64,000 bases of DNA, taken from NCBI RefSeq assembly GCF_000330505.1, contig NW_004440383.1, positions 72,751 to 136,750 on the forward strand. Direction: 5' to 3'. Of this stretch, positions 29,157 through 41,800 are shown one piece after another (within the stretch, counting starts at the first letter, position 1; the number at the start of each line of letters is the position of its first letter). The position numbers and the translations under genes were made by a program. The DNA is from Entamoeba invadens IP1 (taxonomy: Eukaryota > Evosea > Mastigamoebida > Endamoebidae). The notes beneath the pieces were generated by a model. That model was not told the origin of the DNA. It saw only the letters and a program-made list of their open reading frames with translations, and searched no databases.

Positions 29157-31991
29157 TCAATGAGTTTCTGGTTTCATACAAGACTTAACAAGTTTAGCCC
29201 ATTTTTGGTGGTTGTCCTTGAATTGAAGTGTGTAGAAATGCTTTTCGTTCAATGAGAGATTAAGGACTGTTCCTTGGAGTGCTTCGGAGACAAAGCAAGT
29301 TGACAGTGGTATTACTATTTCAGCTTTAGCCTGGCCAAGTTCTTTAAAGAACATCATACACTTTCTCTTGAGCACAACCCATCGAGTATATGTCTTCTTT
29401 CCTTCTTCCACAGTGGCTTCTCCTTGTCTCAAAATATCGATTAGAGTCAATACAACAGAGTCTTCTTTCGATGCGTCAAAGAGGGAAGACACACTAATGT
29501 CTCTATCGCTCATAGACCCTTGCATCATCTTCGATTCAAACTTCGCACGCTTCTTTCTTTCTTCTTCTCCGCTCTTATACAATTCTTCCAAGTTAGTTTT
29601 AATAGTTCCAAAGACTGTGTCATATGCTTCGATCATGTGTTTGACTGTTCCTGTTAATTTCTCGACATCAAAAGTGCCTGTTTCCACTGGATAGATATTC
29701 GGGGCAATGACTTTCGAGAGGTTCTCCGCAGTCATCAAGTTCTCTTTAGAGTTGTCTGCAATGAGCTTCAAGAGTCTAAAGAGTCTTTCAATGAACGCCA
29801 AAAATGATTTATCGAGTCCGTTCAAGATTTTTTGAATCGCTTCGTCCTCCTGTGTCGACTGTAATTCCACTGGTAGTTTATCTGGAAGTTGGTCGCAGTA
29901 CTTCTTTAAGACGTTTGCAAGTAAAATCGCATCATTTAAATTGTCGTCGGCCATTCCACCCGCATCGATTTTATATATGAGTCCGTCAAGTTCCACCATA
30001 TTAGAACTTAATCTGAAAATACCTTCCGTCTGTGGCGCAGACTTCTCAAGAGCGTCAAAGATTTGGTGCAACACTTGTGGCATCAGCCTCGTTTCATCTT
30101 CTTGTTGGACGGTCGCTCTTTTAATGTCGATCCCAAACAATTTGTTATTCTTATGGGAATACCCTATTTGTGACAATTCGTGTGTGCACTTCTGAGCCAA
30201 GTCAAGCTTCGAAAACAGAATATCCAAATCAGGCAATTTCTTCCCACGCTGCGCCATAGACACTTTCACTATCGACTTCTTCTCGTCAATTTCAAACTTG
30301 GAGATGTTTTTCGTGTCATATTGCTCCACAAATATGTAGGGTTTGTCCTTCGGCATATCTTTATAGTCTTTATCCTTCGGGTTGATGACCTTAGAAAAGA
30401 TTAACACATCAGAGAAGAAGAACATCATCCCCTCGACCTTATTAATAGTGCATTGCTGTGAGCTGAAAAATCGTCGATAAGGTGGTTGCTTCGGTGGGAT
30501 ATTCGCGATTTTGTTCATCTCCATCGTTGTCGCAAAGTTCGTTTCCGCCAAGTCGCAGTGTCCTGCAATTCTTGTGAAGACGTAAATCAGTGTTTCAATG
30601 TCTTCGTCGTTCTTCGTGAACTCCGTTTTCAACTTTGTGAAGATAGGAACGTATTGGGACAACTGAATGAATGGAGCTCGCAGCAATTCACCAAGGGTTG
30701 GGATCTTGTTACTCGTCGCAATCTCGTCCACCATCTTTTTGAACGGTTCCTTCGTCAGACATTGTTGGAATCGTGCAAATGCCTTCCCAAACTTCAGACA
30801 GTGTTTGTGATAGACTTGATAGATCTGTGGGACTTGTGTGGAGTAAATGGATACAAACGTCTCGGGAGTACTTTTCACCAACTTCCTTACAATTGAGATA
30901 TGGAGTCTTCGAATCAATTCGATCCCTCCAAAGATCAAATTGACATCATCCAGTGACAGTCCACACAGTGCAAGTGTCGGGTCAAATAAGATCTTTTTAG
31001 CGTAGTTCATGACTAAATACGTGATGTTCTCCACATACATTGTTTCCGTTTGAAACATGTGGAAACACGTCGGGTAATTATTCATCCATTCTGGCGCTGT
31101 TTTCTCCTCTTCGTCATTATTAATTTCTTCATCTTTCACTTGATTATAGTGTTCCAGTTCCTCTTGGAATTGGTTTTGGTATGACAGATAAGTGGATGGT
31201 GCGGTCTTCATGACGTCATTGTACTTCACGCAAATGTCCATCATTTGTTGCATAAAGTTGATATACAAGTCGTTATATTCTTTCCTCAAAGAGTCTCCTT
31301 CTTTAATAGTCTTTGCGGTAATATCGTCCTTTTGTTCTTGAAGAGCAGCTGCTTTCTTGACATCCGGTTTCGCTTGTGCGTTCATTTGTTTCACCTTTTC
31401 AAGTATTTTTGAATAGTCCTTATACGTTTTGTCATACTCTGTTCTTGACTTCTACTCCTTAGTTCTCTTCGTAGAGGTATCTCTTGTTATAAACACAAAC
31501 CACAAAGTCCTTACTCACATCAAGAAAAGCCTTCCATCGTTGCATCATTTCAACGAGTCTTTCATTTCGGTCAGACATTTCATATGAAACTAATGAAATG
31601 ATCATTCCGGTGTCTGCCAGACAATTACAGAACTCCTTTCTATGGTCTTCAGGTTTCTCAGTGAGTCCCTGGAATATATTTTTAATCGATTCGGTGTGTT
31701 GGTGGTGTTCATTCAACACGTCTGTGTATTAGTGGATATTCACAAAATTGTTAATATGAACAAACCTCCAAATTTAGTCAGTGTTGGGAGTAATTTAACA
31801 GATTCAGTAGCGTGCTCACGAGCAGTTTTAATGTCGTTAAAAAGTTGTTCAATTTCGACGTTATTAAACGCGATGATTTCAGTATCAGTCATTTGCTTGC
31901 GTGACTTTTTGCCTGGCATACTGCTTGTAGAGTCCTTAGTTATTGCTTTACGGTGTGCGGGTAACTTCGGTGGAACTGGTGCAGAAGACAT
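29157..31991 (-). CDS. BAR-like / DH / PH / RhoGAP / PH protein
   Basis: Rho-GTPase regulator with both GEF and GAP modules. Three exons (31991-31766, 31721-31501, 31451-29157) give 913 residues; introns are 44 nt (CAG acceptor) and 49 nt (TAG). The N-terminal 250 residues are helical and BAR/arfaptin-like. The DH region spans about 280-470 (TETMYVENITYLV, then LLRAPFIQLSQY). A first PH follows. The RhoGAP domain at about 585-770 has EGIFRLSSN, which contains the catalytic arginine finger, and a later NLSKVIAPNIY. A second PH closes the protein. The combination suggests coupling of two Rho-family GTPases at curved membranes. Confidence 0.85.
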
Positions 31992-32437
31992 AAATGGATT
32001 CCTTTTCGAGTTCCATCAAGTTTATTCTATTCGGTTGTTTTCTACAAACCATATAAACTAGAACTATTCTTTGAGGTACTAATTTACTTGTTTAAATAAC
32101 AGTTCTTTTGAAGGCTGAACTTCTTTGACAGTTCTTTCCTTGGGTTTTCCTTAATAAAATGTTGAGTCCTTTTCTCCCGTTTCTATTAGTTTGAGTGGAC
32201 TGTTATATATATAAGTCACTTTAATTCCTTTTTACTCGCATTTTTAAGTACCACAAAAAAATCAAAATTTCGTAAAAATTCCTACATCAAAAAACCATTA
32301 AATAGTGTTCGGGATTCAATAACAAATTCTATTTTTTAATTATTTTGAATTATAAATATATAATTTGTTTTTTTGTTTGGAACCATAGATTAAGACAGTT
32401 AAGTCCTAACCAAACCAATGAACCTAACATATTCAAA
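31992..32437. other. Intergenic, AT-rich
   Basis: Lies between the start of the RhoGEF/GAP gene and the end of the helicase, both on the minus strand. Position 32001-32013 holds CCTTTTCGAGTTC, the reverse form of the GAACTCGAAAAGG start-proximal motif. No gene otherwise. Confidence 0.45.
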
Positions 32438-35400
32438 TTAAAAATCAATTTCAACTTGTGGCTGTGCTGAACTTGGTTTTGGCATTTCTTCCTCTTCGTC
32501 GTTGTTTTCCGTCTCAAATGGGACGTCACTGATCCCCCCATCAACACTGATTTTCTCCTCTTCTCCATCGCCCACAACAATTCTCCCATTGTCTTCGATT
32601 TTGTCTAAGATGTCGAGCGCCTCATTCGTATCAACCAAAATCGGTTTAAATCCTTGTGCGTGTGCTTTCCCTTCGACAATTGCGGTATCTCTTAAGTACA
32701 AACTCTTCACATTCACAATGTCTCGCTTGAGTAACTCCGTCAGTGTCGCGCACTTCTTCGTCATCTCTTCATTCCCTATAATCGCGGCAGCTCGGGTGAC
32801 TTCCTCGACAACTTGTTCAATTCGCAATATGCATCTCACAATCAGTCCTTCTGTTGTTGCGGAAGCGTCAATCACTTCATTGAATGGTTTCTTCAACGTC
32901 CACAATGCGACTCCCTCCATCAGTCCGTAATTCATTTTGACGTACTTCTCTATCGTATATTCAATGTTCTTTGTATTTTCATAGTCGACAATTTCCATCG
33001 CATATTTCTCAAGTAAGTCGATCAGTTCATTGGTCTCTGGCTTAAAGTTGCCAATGAGTTCTTCCATCGACTCATTCGATGGTTCAAAGACAAAGACACT
33101 AAACAACGCAGCAAGTTGATACACCTCCATCTTGTTCAAGAGTCCATCAAAGAGCATATTCGTCAATATCATTCCATCAGAACTCACCATTTCCTTCGCA
33201 ACTTTCCCTTTCAGTGTTAATATGTTCGTCTCTTTGTCTATAAATTCAAAGTGCTTCAGAACATCAAGACGGTTCTCGAGGTCTTTATCCATCACCATCT
33301 TGTTGCTCTCGTAATTCAAAAGTATGTCATTCGCAAGCTTCTGAAGTTTGTTGCGCCTCCCCGATTCTTTGTTAAATTTCTTAAACACGCTACAAGTGAA
33401 GGCAGGCATTTTTATCATGATCTCGACGTTCTTTGTATACTCACTGAACAACTCTTTCACGTTCATCGGTCGCTTTTTCTCCGATTGATATGGTTGGAAC
33501 AATGGCTCTTGATACTTTCTTGTTATAATCGAATTCAGTCGATCATAAAGAGCAGTCTTGATCTTTTTGTCTCCCAACTCTATTGTAGTCTCCGTGTAAT
33601 TCTCAGTACCTTTGACATACAATACTTTATTATAAACCGTTTTAATGTCTCGCAAATTAATGGGGGTGACCCTCCCTTCCGTCTTGTCGAAATAGTAAAC
33701 GGTAAACCCTTCGCCTACCTTATCCAAAATAATTCCATAGAACGATTGACCTTCTCGACTGAATTTCACAACTCTTCCAGTCTTGTAAAAGTGTGCTCCA
33801 CCTTGTGCCTTTGCAATAAACACTTCTTCTGTGATTTTGCGTCTGATCTCATTGATTTCCTTCTTGATGAGAATTAAAGCCTCATGGTCACAATTAGGGT
33901 TCGAGCACTTTGCCTGCTCTTCGTCCTTCTCAAGTACTTTCTGAGCCTCTTGTGCAATCAGTGCCCGGTTCGCCATCTCAAACAAATCAATTTTCGAAAA
34001 GCTCTTAATCATCTTCTCAGACACGTCGTCACTTCCACTGGTCAACCAATTCAGTAACATCCAGTAAGTCACATAAAACTGACTCTTCATCTTCGCAGGG
34101 GCTCCGCATGAGATGTTTTGCATTTGTGTCGAACTTGGAAGCACTTTGTTTGGGAAGAGAATCACATTCCCTATCGGGTCAATGCCTCTTCTTCCGGCTC
34201 TTCCGGACATCTGTGTGTATTCTCCCGGGTTTAAAAAGCGTTTCTTTTCTCCATCAAACTTCTCAACAGAAGGAAACACAACTGTTTTGGCAGGCATGTT
34301 AACTCCCATTGCAAACGTCTCTGTCGCAAACAAGACTTTCAAAATGCCTTGAGAAAAGAGGACTTCAACAATTTCTTTTAAGAACGGAAGAAGTCCCGCG
34401 TGATGTACACCGACTCCTCTCAGCAACAACGCTTTGACTTCTTTAATTTGTGGCAAATTCTTCTCCGACTCGACTAACCCTTCAGTCATCTCTTGGAATA
34501 GGGTTTGCACTTTGTATGCGTTAATATCAAATTGCGTCGATTTAGCAAGTCTCTTTGCGTAGTCCATCACCAGCTTTCTCGAGAAGATGAAGAAGACGCA
34601 GGGCAACTTCCCATCTTTATCGAGGAACTCGATGAATTGTTGCAAATGTTTCACGTCGTGGACGGCGTCGAACATTTTCTTCCCTTTCATAAATTTGGGG
34701 ACTATTCTCTTATACGCTTCTAAATAGTTTTCGTTCAAGAAACTGATTTCTCCCTTCTTAAACATGTAGAGGGCATCTTCTTTATTCTCTTTAGATTTCC
34801 CACAGAAGACATAGTGCTGTAAAGGCACGGGTCGGTGTAACGTCTTAACTAAACACACTTTTTGTTGTTTAGTTCTTCCTATCCATTCAGCAAAGTTGAT
34901 CGCATTCTCCACCGTCGCACTCAACATTAACATTTTGACGTGTGGCGGCAAGTTCATGATGACTTCCTCCCACACAACACCACGTTCTTCGTCATTCACA
35001 TAATGCACCTCATCGAAGATGACCCAATCGACGTCGTCGATGAACTTTGCGTCTTGATATAACTTCGACCGAAGAATTTCAGTGGTCATGATAGTGACCA
35101 AATCGTCCGGTTGCTGGATCACAACATCGCCAGTGATGATCCCGACCTTCCCAAATATTTTCCTGAAGTCGTAGTACTTTTGATTACTCAAAGCCTTAAT
35201 CGGGGAGGTGTATATAGCTTTCATTCCTTTCGACTGCGCAAGTGCAATGGCGTATTCCGCAGTCGCAGTTTTACCAGCAGACGTGTGTGCTATGACGAAG
35301 ACATGTTGTCCCAATTCCATGTGATAAATCGCTTTCTTCTGGAACGTGTCGAGTTCAAATGAGTACTTTCTTTTCATATCAGGGACCAATGTGTCAAATT

Positions 35401-35575
35401 CTTTCATGTCGTTTTTTTCTTCGAACGCGTATCGGTACTCCCCTTTCGCACTGAGTAACTTTTCAGTGAGTGTATCAATTTCTGTGTTCTCTGGTTCTTC
35501 AACTTGTTTGGTCTTTTTTGTCCTCTTCATTTTTTGAAGCTTTTCTTTTTGTTCTGGCGATAAAGAATCGGACAT
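32438..35575 (-). CDS. SKI2: SKI2-type DExH RNA helicase
   Basis: Single-exon gene of 1045 residues. Helicase motifs: AHTSAGKT (I), IYTSPIKALSNQK (Ia), FDEVHYVND (DEVH, II), MLSATVENA (III) and QMSGRAGRRGID (VI). The segment FAEWIGRTKQQK after motif III is typical of SKI2 rather than MTR4. A beta-barrel-like arch and a helical DSHCT-like C-terminus follow. SKI2 is the motor of the Ski complex that feeds mRNA into the cytoplasmic exosome. MTR4 is the main alternative. Confidence 0.88.
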   Translation of the reverse strand: MSDSLSPEQKEKLQKMKRTKKTKQVEEPENTEIDTLTEKLLSAKGEYRYAFEEKNDMKEFDTLVPDMKRKYSFELDTFQKKAIYHMELGQHVFVIAHTSAGKTATAEYAIALAQSKGMKAIYTSPIKALSNQKYYDFRKIFGKVGIITGDVVIQQPDDLVTIMTTEILRSKLYQDAKFIDDVDWVIFDEVHYVNDEERGVVWEEVIMNLPPHVKMLMLSATVENAINFAEWIGRTKQQKVCLVKTLHRPVPLQHYVFCGKSKENKEDALYMFKKGEISFLNENYLEAYKRIVPKFMKGKKMFDAVHDVKHLQQFIEFLDKDGKLPCVFFIFSRKLVMDYAKRLAKSTQFDINAYKVQTLFQEMTEGLVESEKNLPQIKEVKALLLRGVGVHHAGLLPFLKEIVEVLFSQGILKVLFATETFAMGVNMPAKTVVFPSVEKFDGEKKRFLNPGEYTQMSGRAGRRGIDPIGNVILFPNKVLPSSTQMQNISCGAPAKMKSQFYVTYWMLLNWLTSGSDDVSEKMIKSFSKIDLFEMANRALIAQEAQKVLEKDEEQAKCSNPNCDHEALILIKKEINEIRRKITEEVFIAKAQGGAHFYKTGRVVKFSREGQSFYGIILDKVGEGFTVYYFDKTEGRVTPINLRDIKTVYNKVLYVKGTENYTETTIELGDKKIKTALYDRLNSIITRKYQEPLFQPYQSEKKRPMNVKELFSEYTKNVEIMIKMPAFTCSVFKKFNKESGRRNKLQKLANDILLNYESNKMVMDKDLENRLDVLKHFEFIDKETNILTLKGKVAKEMVSSDGMILTNMLFDGLLNKMEVYQLAALFSVFVFEPSNESMEELIGNFKPETNELIDLLEKYAMEIVDYENTKNIEYTIEKYVKMNYGLMEGVALWTLKKPFNEVIDASATTEGLIVRCILRIEQVVEEVTRAAAIIGNEEMTKKCATLTELLKRDIVNVKSLYLRDTAIVEGKAHAQGFKPILVDTNEALDILDKIEDNGRIVVGDGEEEKISVDGGISDVPFETENNDEEEEMPKPSSAQPQVEIDF

Positions 35576-36007
35576 CTTTTCTTATATACAAGTTGGACAG
35601 CTGTTTTTTTAAATACCTTTTCTATTTGATTTAATCATTTTTTTTATTTCTTTTATTATTATTATTTTATTATTATTATACTAGTTGTTATAACTCATTG
35701 GCAAGAGTGATGAGTCCATTTCGTTAAAGTTTTTTGTAGTTTTTACATTATTCCATAGTAATTGAATAACATATGAATTATTAAATTTTACCATATTTTT
35801 AATTCTTTATTCTATTCTTTATAATAATTAAGTTCAAGATTCATAAAATAATAAATGTTATCCTTCAAACTACATTTTAATAAAAATTAATAATATTTTT
35901 ATTATATTAATATAAATAATCAATTTATTATAATTATAATAATAATAAATAATTAGAATGAATAAGTCAAAGAAGTAGAACGAAATAAACAGAAAACAAT
36001 AAACTAA
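35576..36007. other. Intergenic, AT-rich
   Basis: Spacer rich in TTATTATTATT and AATAATAAT strings. No gene recognised; it contains the SKI2 promoter region at its left end. Confidence 0.45.
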
Positions 36008-36781
36008 TTACTTCTCAGCAGTCTGTTCTGTGTCGGCAGTTGTATCATTTTCATGAACGGGTGGTGGTGGGATTGTCCCATCGTGAAGTTGGACCTGCTT
36101 TTTGTCATCAATTTTGAGATCTCTCTGTTTATTGATTCTAGCTTGTTCGGCGTAGTTACCTCTCTCTTCTTCAGTTAATGACTTCCACTTGTCACTTAAC
36201 ATTGCCATTACTTCATTACCACTCACACCTTCTTGCTTAAGCTCTTCACGGTGTTGTTTACAGAATAATAAATACTATATATTAATATATAGATTACTAT
36301 ATAGACATCATTAATAATTTATTAATAATAATTATTAAAAATCGATATAGATATGTTTTAATTGATAATAGTATTTATATAGTATTACTTTAATAGTAAA
36401 AATACTTACTATTAATAAACCAGAAGAACAAACTGGATGCCATTCTTCTTTCCTCTTCATCCCATCGTTCTTCTTCTTCTTGAAGAGATACCCATCCTCT
36501 CCAAGAAGTACATTTTCTATAATAGCCGTCTTATAATATCTTTGTGTAATATCTTCAGGCTCAGTATCCCATACGGCGGAAGCTCTCTCTTCGGCTTGTT
36601 TCATAGTGAGGGTAGGGGCCTCTCGGAGGTATTCTCTACCTTTCCACTTCATATATATAGCTTTAGCCAAGTCGTTGAGCTCACCTTCTCTACGCTCACT
36701 TTTTTCTTTATTGGTTGCTTTCTTGCGTTTATGGTGTTCGGGTTGTTCGGTAGGATATTTAGGGAGTTTAGCCGTATCCAT
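36008..36781 (-). CDS. HMG-box protein
   Basis: Two exons (36781-36434, 36274-36008) joined over a 159-nt intron give 204 residues. The join restores an HMG box: HPYLLFCKQHREELKQEG followed by GNEVMAMLSDKWKSLTEEER and YAEQARINK, with the aromatic and Trp positions expected for minor-groove DNA bending. The N-terminal 110 residues are Lys-rich with a second helical region that does not clearly form another box. The C-terminus is Pro/Asp/Glu-rich. Likely an architectural chromatin protein in the nucleus. Confidence 0.82.
36275..36433 (-). other. 159-nt AT-rich intron
   Basis: Starts GTTTGTT and ends TATATAG. It contains several earlier TAG trinucleotides that are not used if the HMG box is to stay in frame. 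Its composition is like the intergenic spacers. Confidence 0.7.
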
Positions 36782-37723
36782 CTTGTTTCTTCTTTCAAGT
36801 TCATCCCGCTCTTTTTCTCTTTTTCTAGCTATTTTTCTCTATTCACATTACTATACTCATAAACCCTATTCTTCGGGATGTTTTTTTTTTCTCTTTTCGA
36901 AACACTACCAAATAATTCTTGGACGCACATAAAATGGCATTTCTGACTTTGTTTACTGTTAAAAAATATTTCTATGAAAAAATTAAAAAAAAATAGTTTA
37001 CTCAAAAAATAAAAAACTTGTTGAAGAGTTTTGCCAAAGGATGAAATGTGATTTTTAATAAAAATATAAATTTGAGAAAAAAATACATTATAACACTATT
37101 ACTATAAAATAATACTATTAAATAATCCAATTATTAAATTTGATTTATTTAAATTATAATTATTATTATAAACCACTTGTTTGGTTTTTGGTAAGTTTGA
37201 TGTCAAAATAGAACTACATATTACTTTATTGTATTTAGATTAATTATAATAATTATAATTATAATTAAATAATACTATACACATATAGAAATTTCAATTA
37301 TAAATATATTATAAATAATAATATTAATAATTATTCTTATAAATATTAATACTTAATAATTAATAAATTATTAAAAAATTTCAAAAAATAACAAAATTAA
37401 TTAACCAACTTATTGGTATAAAGAAAAGTGATGACAAAATGCCACGTAAAATGATTTACTTCATTCTTTTTATAATAATAATATTATAAATAAACAATAT
37501 ATTCTAGTAAAAAAAAACACTAATCATTCAAAAAAAAGTATCAATAAAGTTAGAATAGATGGTTCAAAAACTATTATAAAAATAATATAGTTTTAAGTAA
37601 GAATTTATTCTAGATAATCCACCAGAAACCCGCCCACATGCGGAAGTATACTCCAAAGAAAACGTCACCAAAATACTGCATAAACACTAATATCTGAACT
37701 GATTGGATCTTGAAATTTACACA
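36782..37723. other. Long divergent intergenic region, AT-rich
   Basis: About 940 nt between two outward-facing genes, the longest spacer here. It is dense in TATAATTATAATTATAAT-like near-repeats (37240-37400). No open frame worth calling and no tRNA seen. It presumably carries both promoters. Confidence 0.45.
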
Positions 37724-38772
37724 ATGAAAATTAACATCCGTCTTACGTATTGTTCACAAACGATGACCGTTGAGTTTCCGGACGAAGAGTTTGTCGGGAT
37801 GACTGTCGCGGGTTTGAAACAGAAAATCCAACAGCAGCAACAAGACCTTACCGACTTCAAGTTGATTGTGACAGGTAAAGTGTTAAAAGACGAGAACATT
37901 GTTTCGGAGGCTGGGGTGACGAACAACTCGACAATTCACTTAGTTAGATCAAAAGTCCCAATGGCCGCGCCACCAGTAGCCGCTCAACAAGTGCCTTCTC
38001 AGCCTCAACAGACTCAACCGCAGCAACAACAACAACAAACTTTCCCACAACAACCAACACAACCACAATTTCCAGGAATGGGTGGGATGGGAGCTATGCC
38101 AGGCATGGGAATGGGTGGGATGCCAAATATGGCTGGAATGGATCCACAACAAGCCCTTCAAATGATGGAAGAGAACCCACAAATGATGGATCAAGCCTTA
38201 GACTTTATGTGTCAAAACCCCGCTTTGACTCGTTCTGTTTGTTCCTCTATTCTTTATTCATTCAGGACTTCACACATACTGATTCTCAGATGTTAGCCAT
38301 GAATCCACAAACTGCCGCTTTAATGAACAATCCTCAACTCGCTCCTTTCATCGACCAAATGTTGTCTAACCCACAACTCTTACGTTCTATGATGAACCCG
38401 CAAAACTTACAACGCGCAATGCAAGGGGGTATGCCACAAATGGGCGGTTTCCCTCCTCCACCTATGACTTCACAACCTCAACAACAATTCCAACAACCAC
38501 AACCAACTCAACCAAACCCTTTCGGCGCTTTATTTGGTACTCAACCTATGAATACTCAACCAATGCAGCCACAAGCCCCTCAACAAGTCCCACAACAGAT
38601 GGTCCCTCAACAACCCGTTCAACAAAGAACGCCACAAGAGATTTATGCAAATCAAATTAACCAACTCAAGGAGATGGGATTTTACGATGAGACAGAAAAC
38701 ATTCAGGTGTTACAGCGAACGGGTGGAAACGTGAATGCAGCTGTGGAAATATTGTTGTCAAATTACCACTAA
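37724..38772 (+). CDS. Ubiquilin/Dsk2-like shuttle protein
   Basis: 331 residues from two exons (37724-38236, 38290-38772); the 53-nt intron is GTTTGTT...CAG. The N-terminal ubiquitin-like domain covers residues 1-75 ([17 protein letters not shown], then [12 protein letters not shown]). A Pro/Gln-rich linker follows, then an STI1-type segment ([21 protein letters not shown], spliced to [17 protein letters not shown]), a Gln-rich region and a C-terminal UBA ([17 protein letters not shown]). Such proteins carry ubiquitinated clients to the proteasome. The ATG at 37724 removes a TTG-led extension. Confidence 0.9.
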
Positions 38773-38889
38773 TTTTTTAATTTTTCTCTTTTGTTTAGTA
38801 TTGCCATGGGGACTTCGTTCAATTCAAAACACAGTGACCAGTGCAACAACACAAAGTAACAAAGAGTTGAGTTGAAATAAAAACAAATA

Positions 38890-41800
38890 TCAATCGTCCG
38901 TCGGCGCAGAGTTCGACCTTCTCCTAATATGTTGTTCCAAACACACTTTAAGTGGAGTGCTTCCCTGTCTCCGCATCACAAAATTTTGATTGAGTGGCCC
39001 TAGCCAGTCTGGATCGTCCATTGATTCCATAGTGATCATCACGCTCGTCTTTTTCGAGTGTGCATTTTTAGTCTTAGTGTTAGTGAATAACGTCGTGAGA
39101 GGTGTTGAGTGTGCTTGCACCATAGAGAGGGGTTTATTCAGTTTAAATAAGATTCTTTTCGGGTTCGACAGCAGTGCCTCCGAGATTCTGATCGCCAACA
39201 CGACATGAGCAATATCTGCTCTGAATATGTAATGAGTGTTAAAATAAGAGAAGCAGAACATATTAAATTTCAGTTGTGAGATTTTGAATGAAGAGTCCGC
39301 AATAATGCGTTCATTTGCCGTCACAAGTATATCAATGTGTTTCTCTTGCGTCTTGACATTTTCTATCGGAGACGACAAGTAATTATACAACGTCGTTGGA
39401 AGAAGAAAAGAGGAACTAAGAGGCATCAATGGCGTCACAAAAAGGGTGAATGTCTTTTGCACTACATCATTCACATCAATCTCTGCATCCGTCGCAAAAC
39501 TCGTCGGAAAGAGTGTCCCAATCATCAGTGTCGTAACGGGTCGTTTAATCCTTTCATTCGGTGGACTTTCAGACGGGGAACCCGACCCCGACTCCGTCGA
39601 GTAATTATGTGCTTTCAGTACTTTCACAATTTGGAGCATCTTCGACTGTTCTCGTGAGAAATTGTGTTTGTTTGCAAAGGAAATGATACTTTGTGAAGAC
39701 TCAACGTGTTGTGCCGTGTGTATCCCACACGTTTGTTCTTCAACCTCTCCACTAATACTCGTGTGAATACCTCGATTGAATGGCGTACATCTATAAATGG
39801 TCTTCCCAAACCATGTGATTCCCAACACATAGTTCTCATTATGACACAAATTACCCTTTTCGTAGAAGATATACAACGCGCCGTTGTTCTTAACGGACAC
39901 CATATTCTGCTTTTCTCCTTCGCACCTCTTCTTCAAAAATAAGTCAAAGACGTTTTGGTTCCGGAACTTTGTTTTGGAGTTGAAAAAGTGGGAGATGAAG
40001 AACGTATACAACTGGTCCACCGGTGCACTATAAAACGTGCTCTTCGCCTTCTCGAGTGTAATGAATTTGTTGTTGACCTCAAAAAAAAGTTCGTCTGATA
40101 TTTTCGAATTGAGCGACGTGAAGATGATGACCAAGTGGATCACATTGTTGAAGACATTCATCGTCGGGAAATTGAGAAATTTGCATGAAAACTCGAGAAA
40201 CGTTTTCACAACGTATTTGCAGTATTCTGTTGTGTTCGGGATGTCGTTGATACAACTCGCAGTGAATTTGAATATTCTTGAAATACACAAAAGCGCCTTC
40301 TCGTTATTCATCGTCACAAGTTTTGTCAAGTACGTCATTTTCATCGTCACTAAAAACTTCCAGAGCAATTCCCTCGTTGTTTTCGGCTCCACGTTAATGT
40401 TTTGGATATTCTCAATCCTATCTGCATCGTTCTCTGAAGGTGTATTGCTTGGAAGAAATTCCATAAAGAAGTGCTCAAACACTTCAAAGAGATAGACCAC
40501 TTCACTTTGTTCAAAGTTGACGAAAAGGAGTTTGTAGAGTATAAGAACGGTCGCCCTCTCGATAAAGTCTTTCTCAAACATCGCATTTTTGAGATATTTG
40601 TTTTGTGAAAGGGAGATGTAGTAATTGCAGTTGTATATCAAAGGAATAACAATATTTGCCGCTCGTGTTTTGTCATTCAAATACTCGAAAATAGCGCGAA
40701 TGAGTGGTTCTAATATGAGACTAAGGAAGTTTGTGTGTTGTGAAAGTATCGAAGGAAGTTCATTGAATAACGCGGTCACTATATTCATGTTGTTTGACTT
40801 CAGAAGTCGCTTCAACACAACAACAAACAGTGCCAACTGTTTATCTCCAATTTCCTCGTCATTCAAATTCTCGAGAAACACTGCAAATGATGGAATAATG
40901 AAGAGTACAGTTTCTTCGTTGTCTTTCATATTTTCGTTCAAGAGGATATAGACCAATTTTGAGTAATACAATGTGAACATTGTTTGTGGTGAAGGTTCAG
41001 TCTTTGTGAGTCTGAGTGAAATATCAGAGATGTTTCTTGCAAGGTTACTAATTGTAAGGACATAATGTGGAAGTATTCTTTGATTGATAACAAGGGTAGG
41101 GTCGAGGAGGTTGAACATTCTCTTCCAGACTTCTTTCAATTGAAGAAATTGTATTTCAAAGTCAATTGAAGTCATATAATTAAAGAGGACAATCACTGTA
41201 CCCTCCTTTTCGACTGATTTATAAAGAAAGATGTCATTTTGCAGTGAATTGAGAAACGCCTCGAATTTGTCGAACACGTCTGGGTAGAGTAACCAAGTCA
41301 TAATCTTCTCTGTGAATATCTTCCACTCGGGCACTTGTGTTCCCGTGATCACAAAAGTCTTACAAATCAACTCAAAACATTTCACGACATTCTCTTTGTT
41401 CTTTAAGAAAGAATTTGGTAAATTGTTTCCGATCAACTCGTCCATTATTCCGATTAATAACACATTTAATGTCGAAATATGTGCCTTTTGAAGAGGTGAG
41501 TTATAACTTACAATCCCCTTTTCAAACAATATAAGTGCTTTCTGACACAAGGGAATATACTTTGATAACGGTGAATTGATTTTATTCTCTTTCCCAAAGA
41601 GGAGTGAGATGTGTGTTAACATGGTCACAACACTTTCTTCTTTCTGTTTCAAATGGGAAGGCATGTTTTCCTTGTCCATCCACCTTCTACTATGTCAACA
41701 ATGCCTCATATATCTTATCTATTGACACATCCAATCGATCAATATAATTATTTTGAAGAGAAACAAACTGATATATATTAAGGCAATTCTCCACCCTTTG

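Noticed and set aside
32350..32589. 79-codon minus-strand frame at the end of the helicase
   Set aside because: Overlaps the SKI2 C-terminus in another frame; no independent support.
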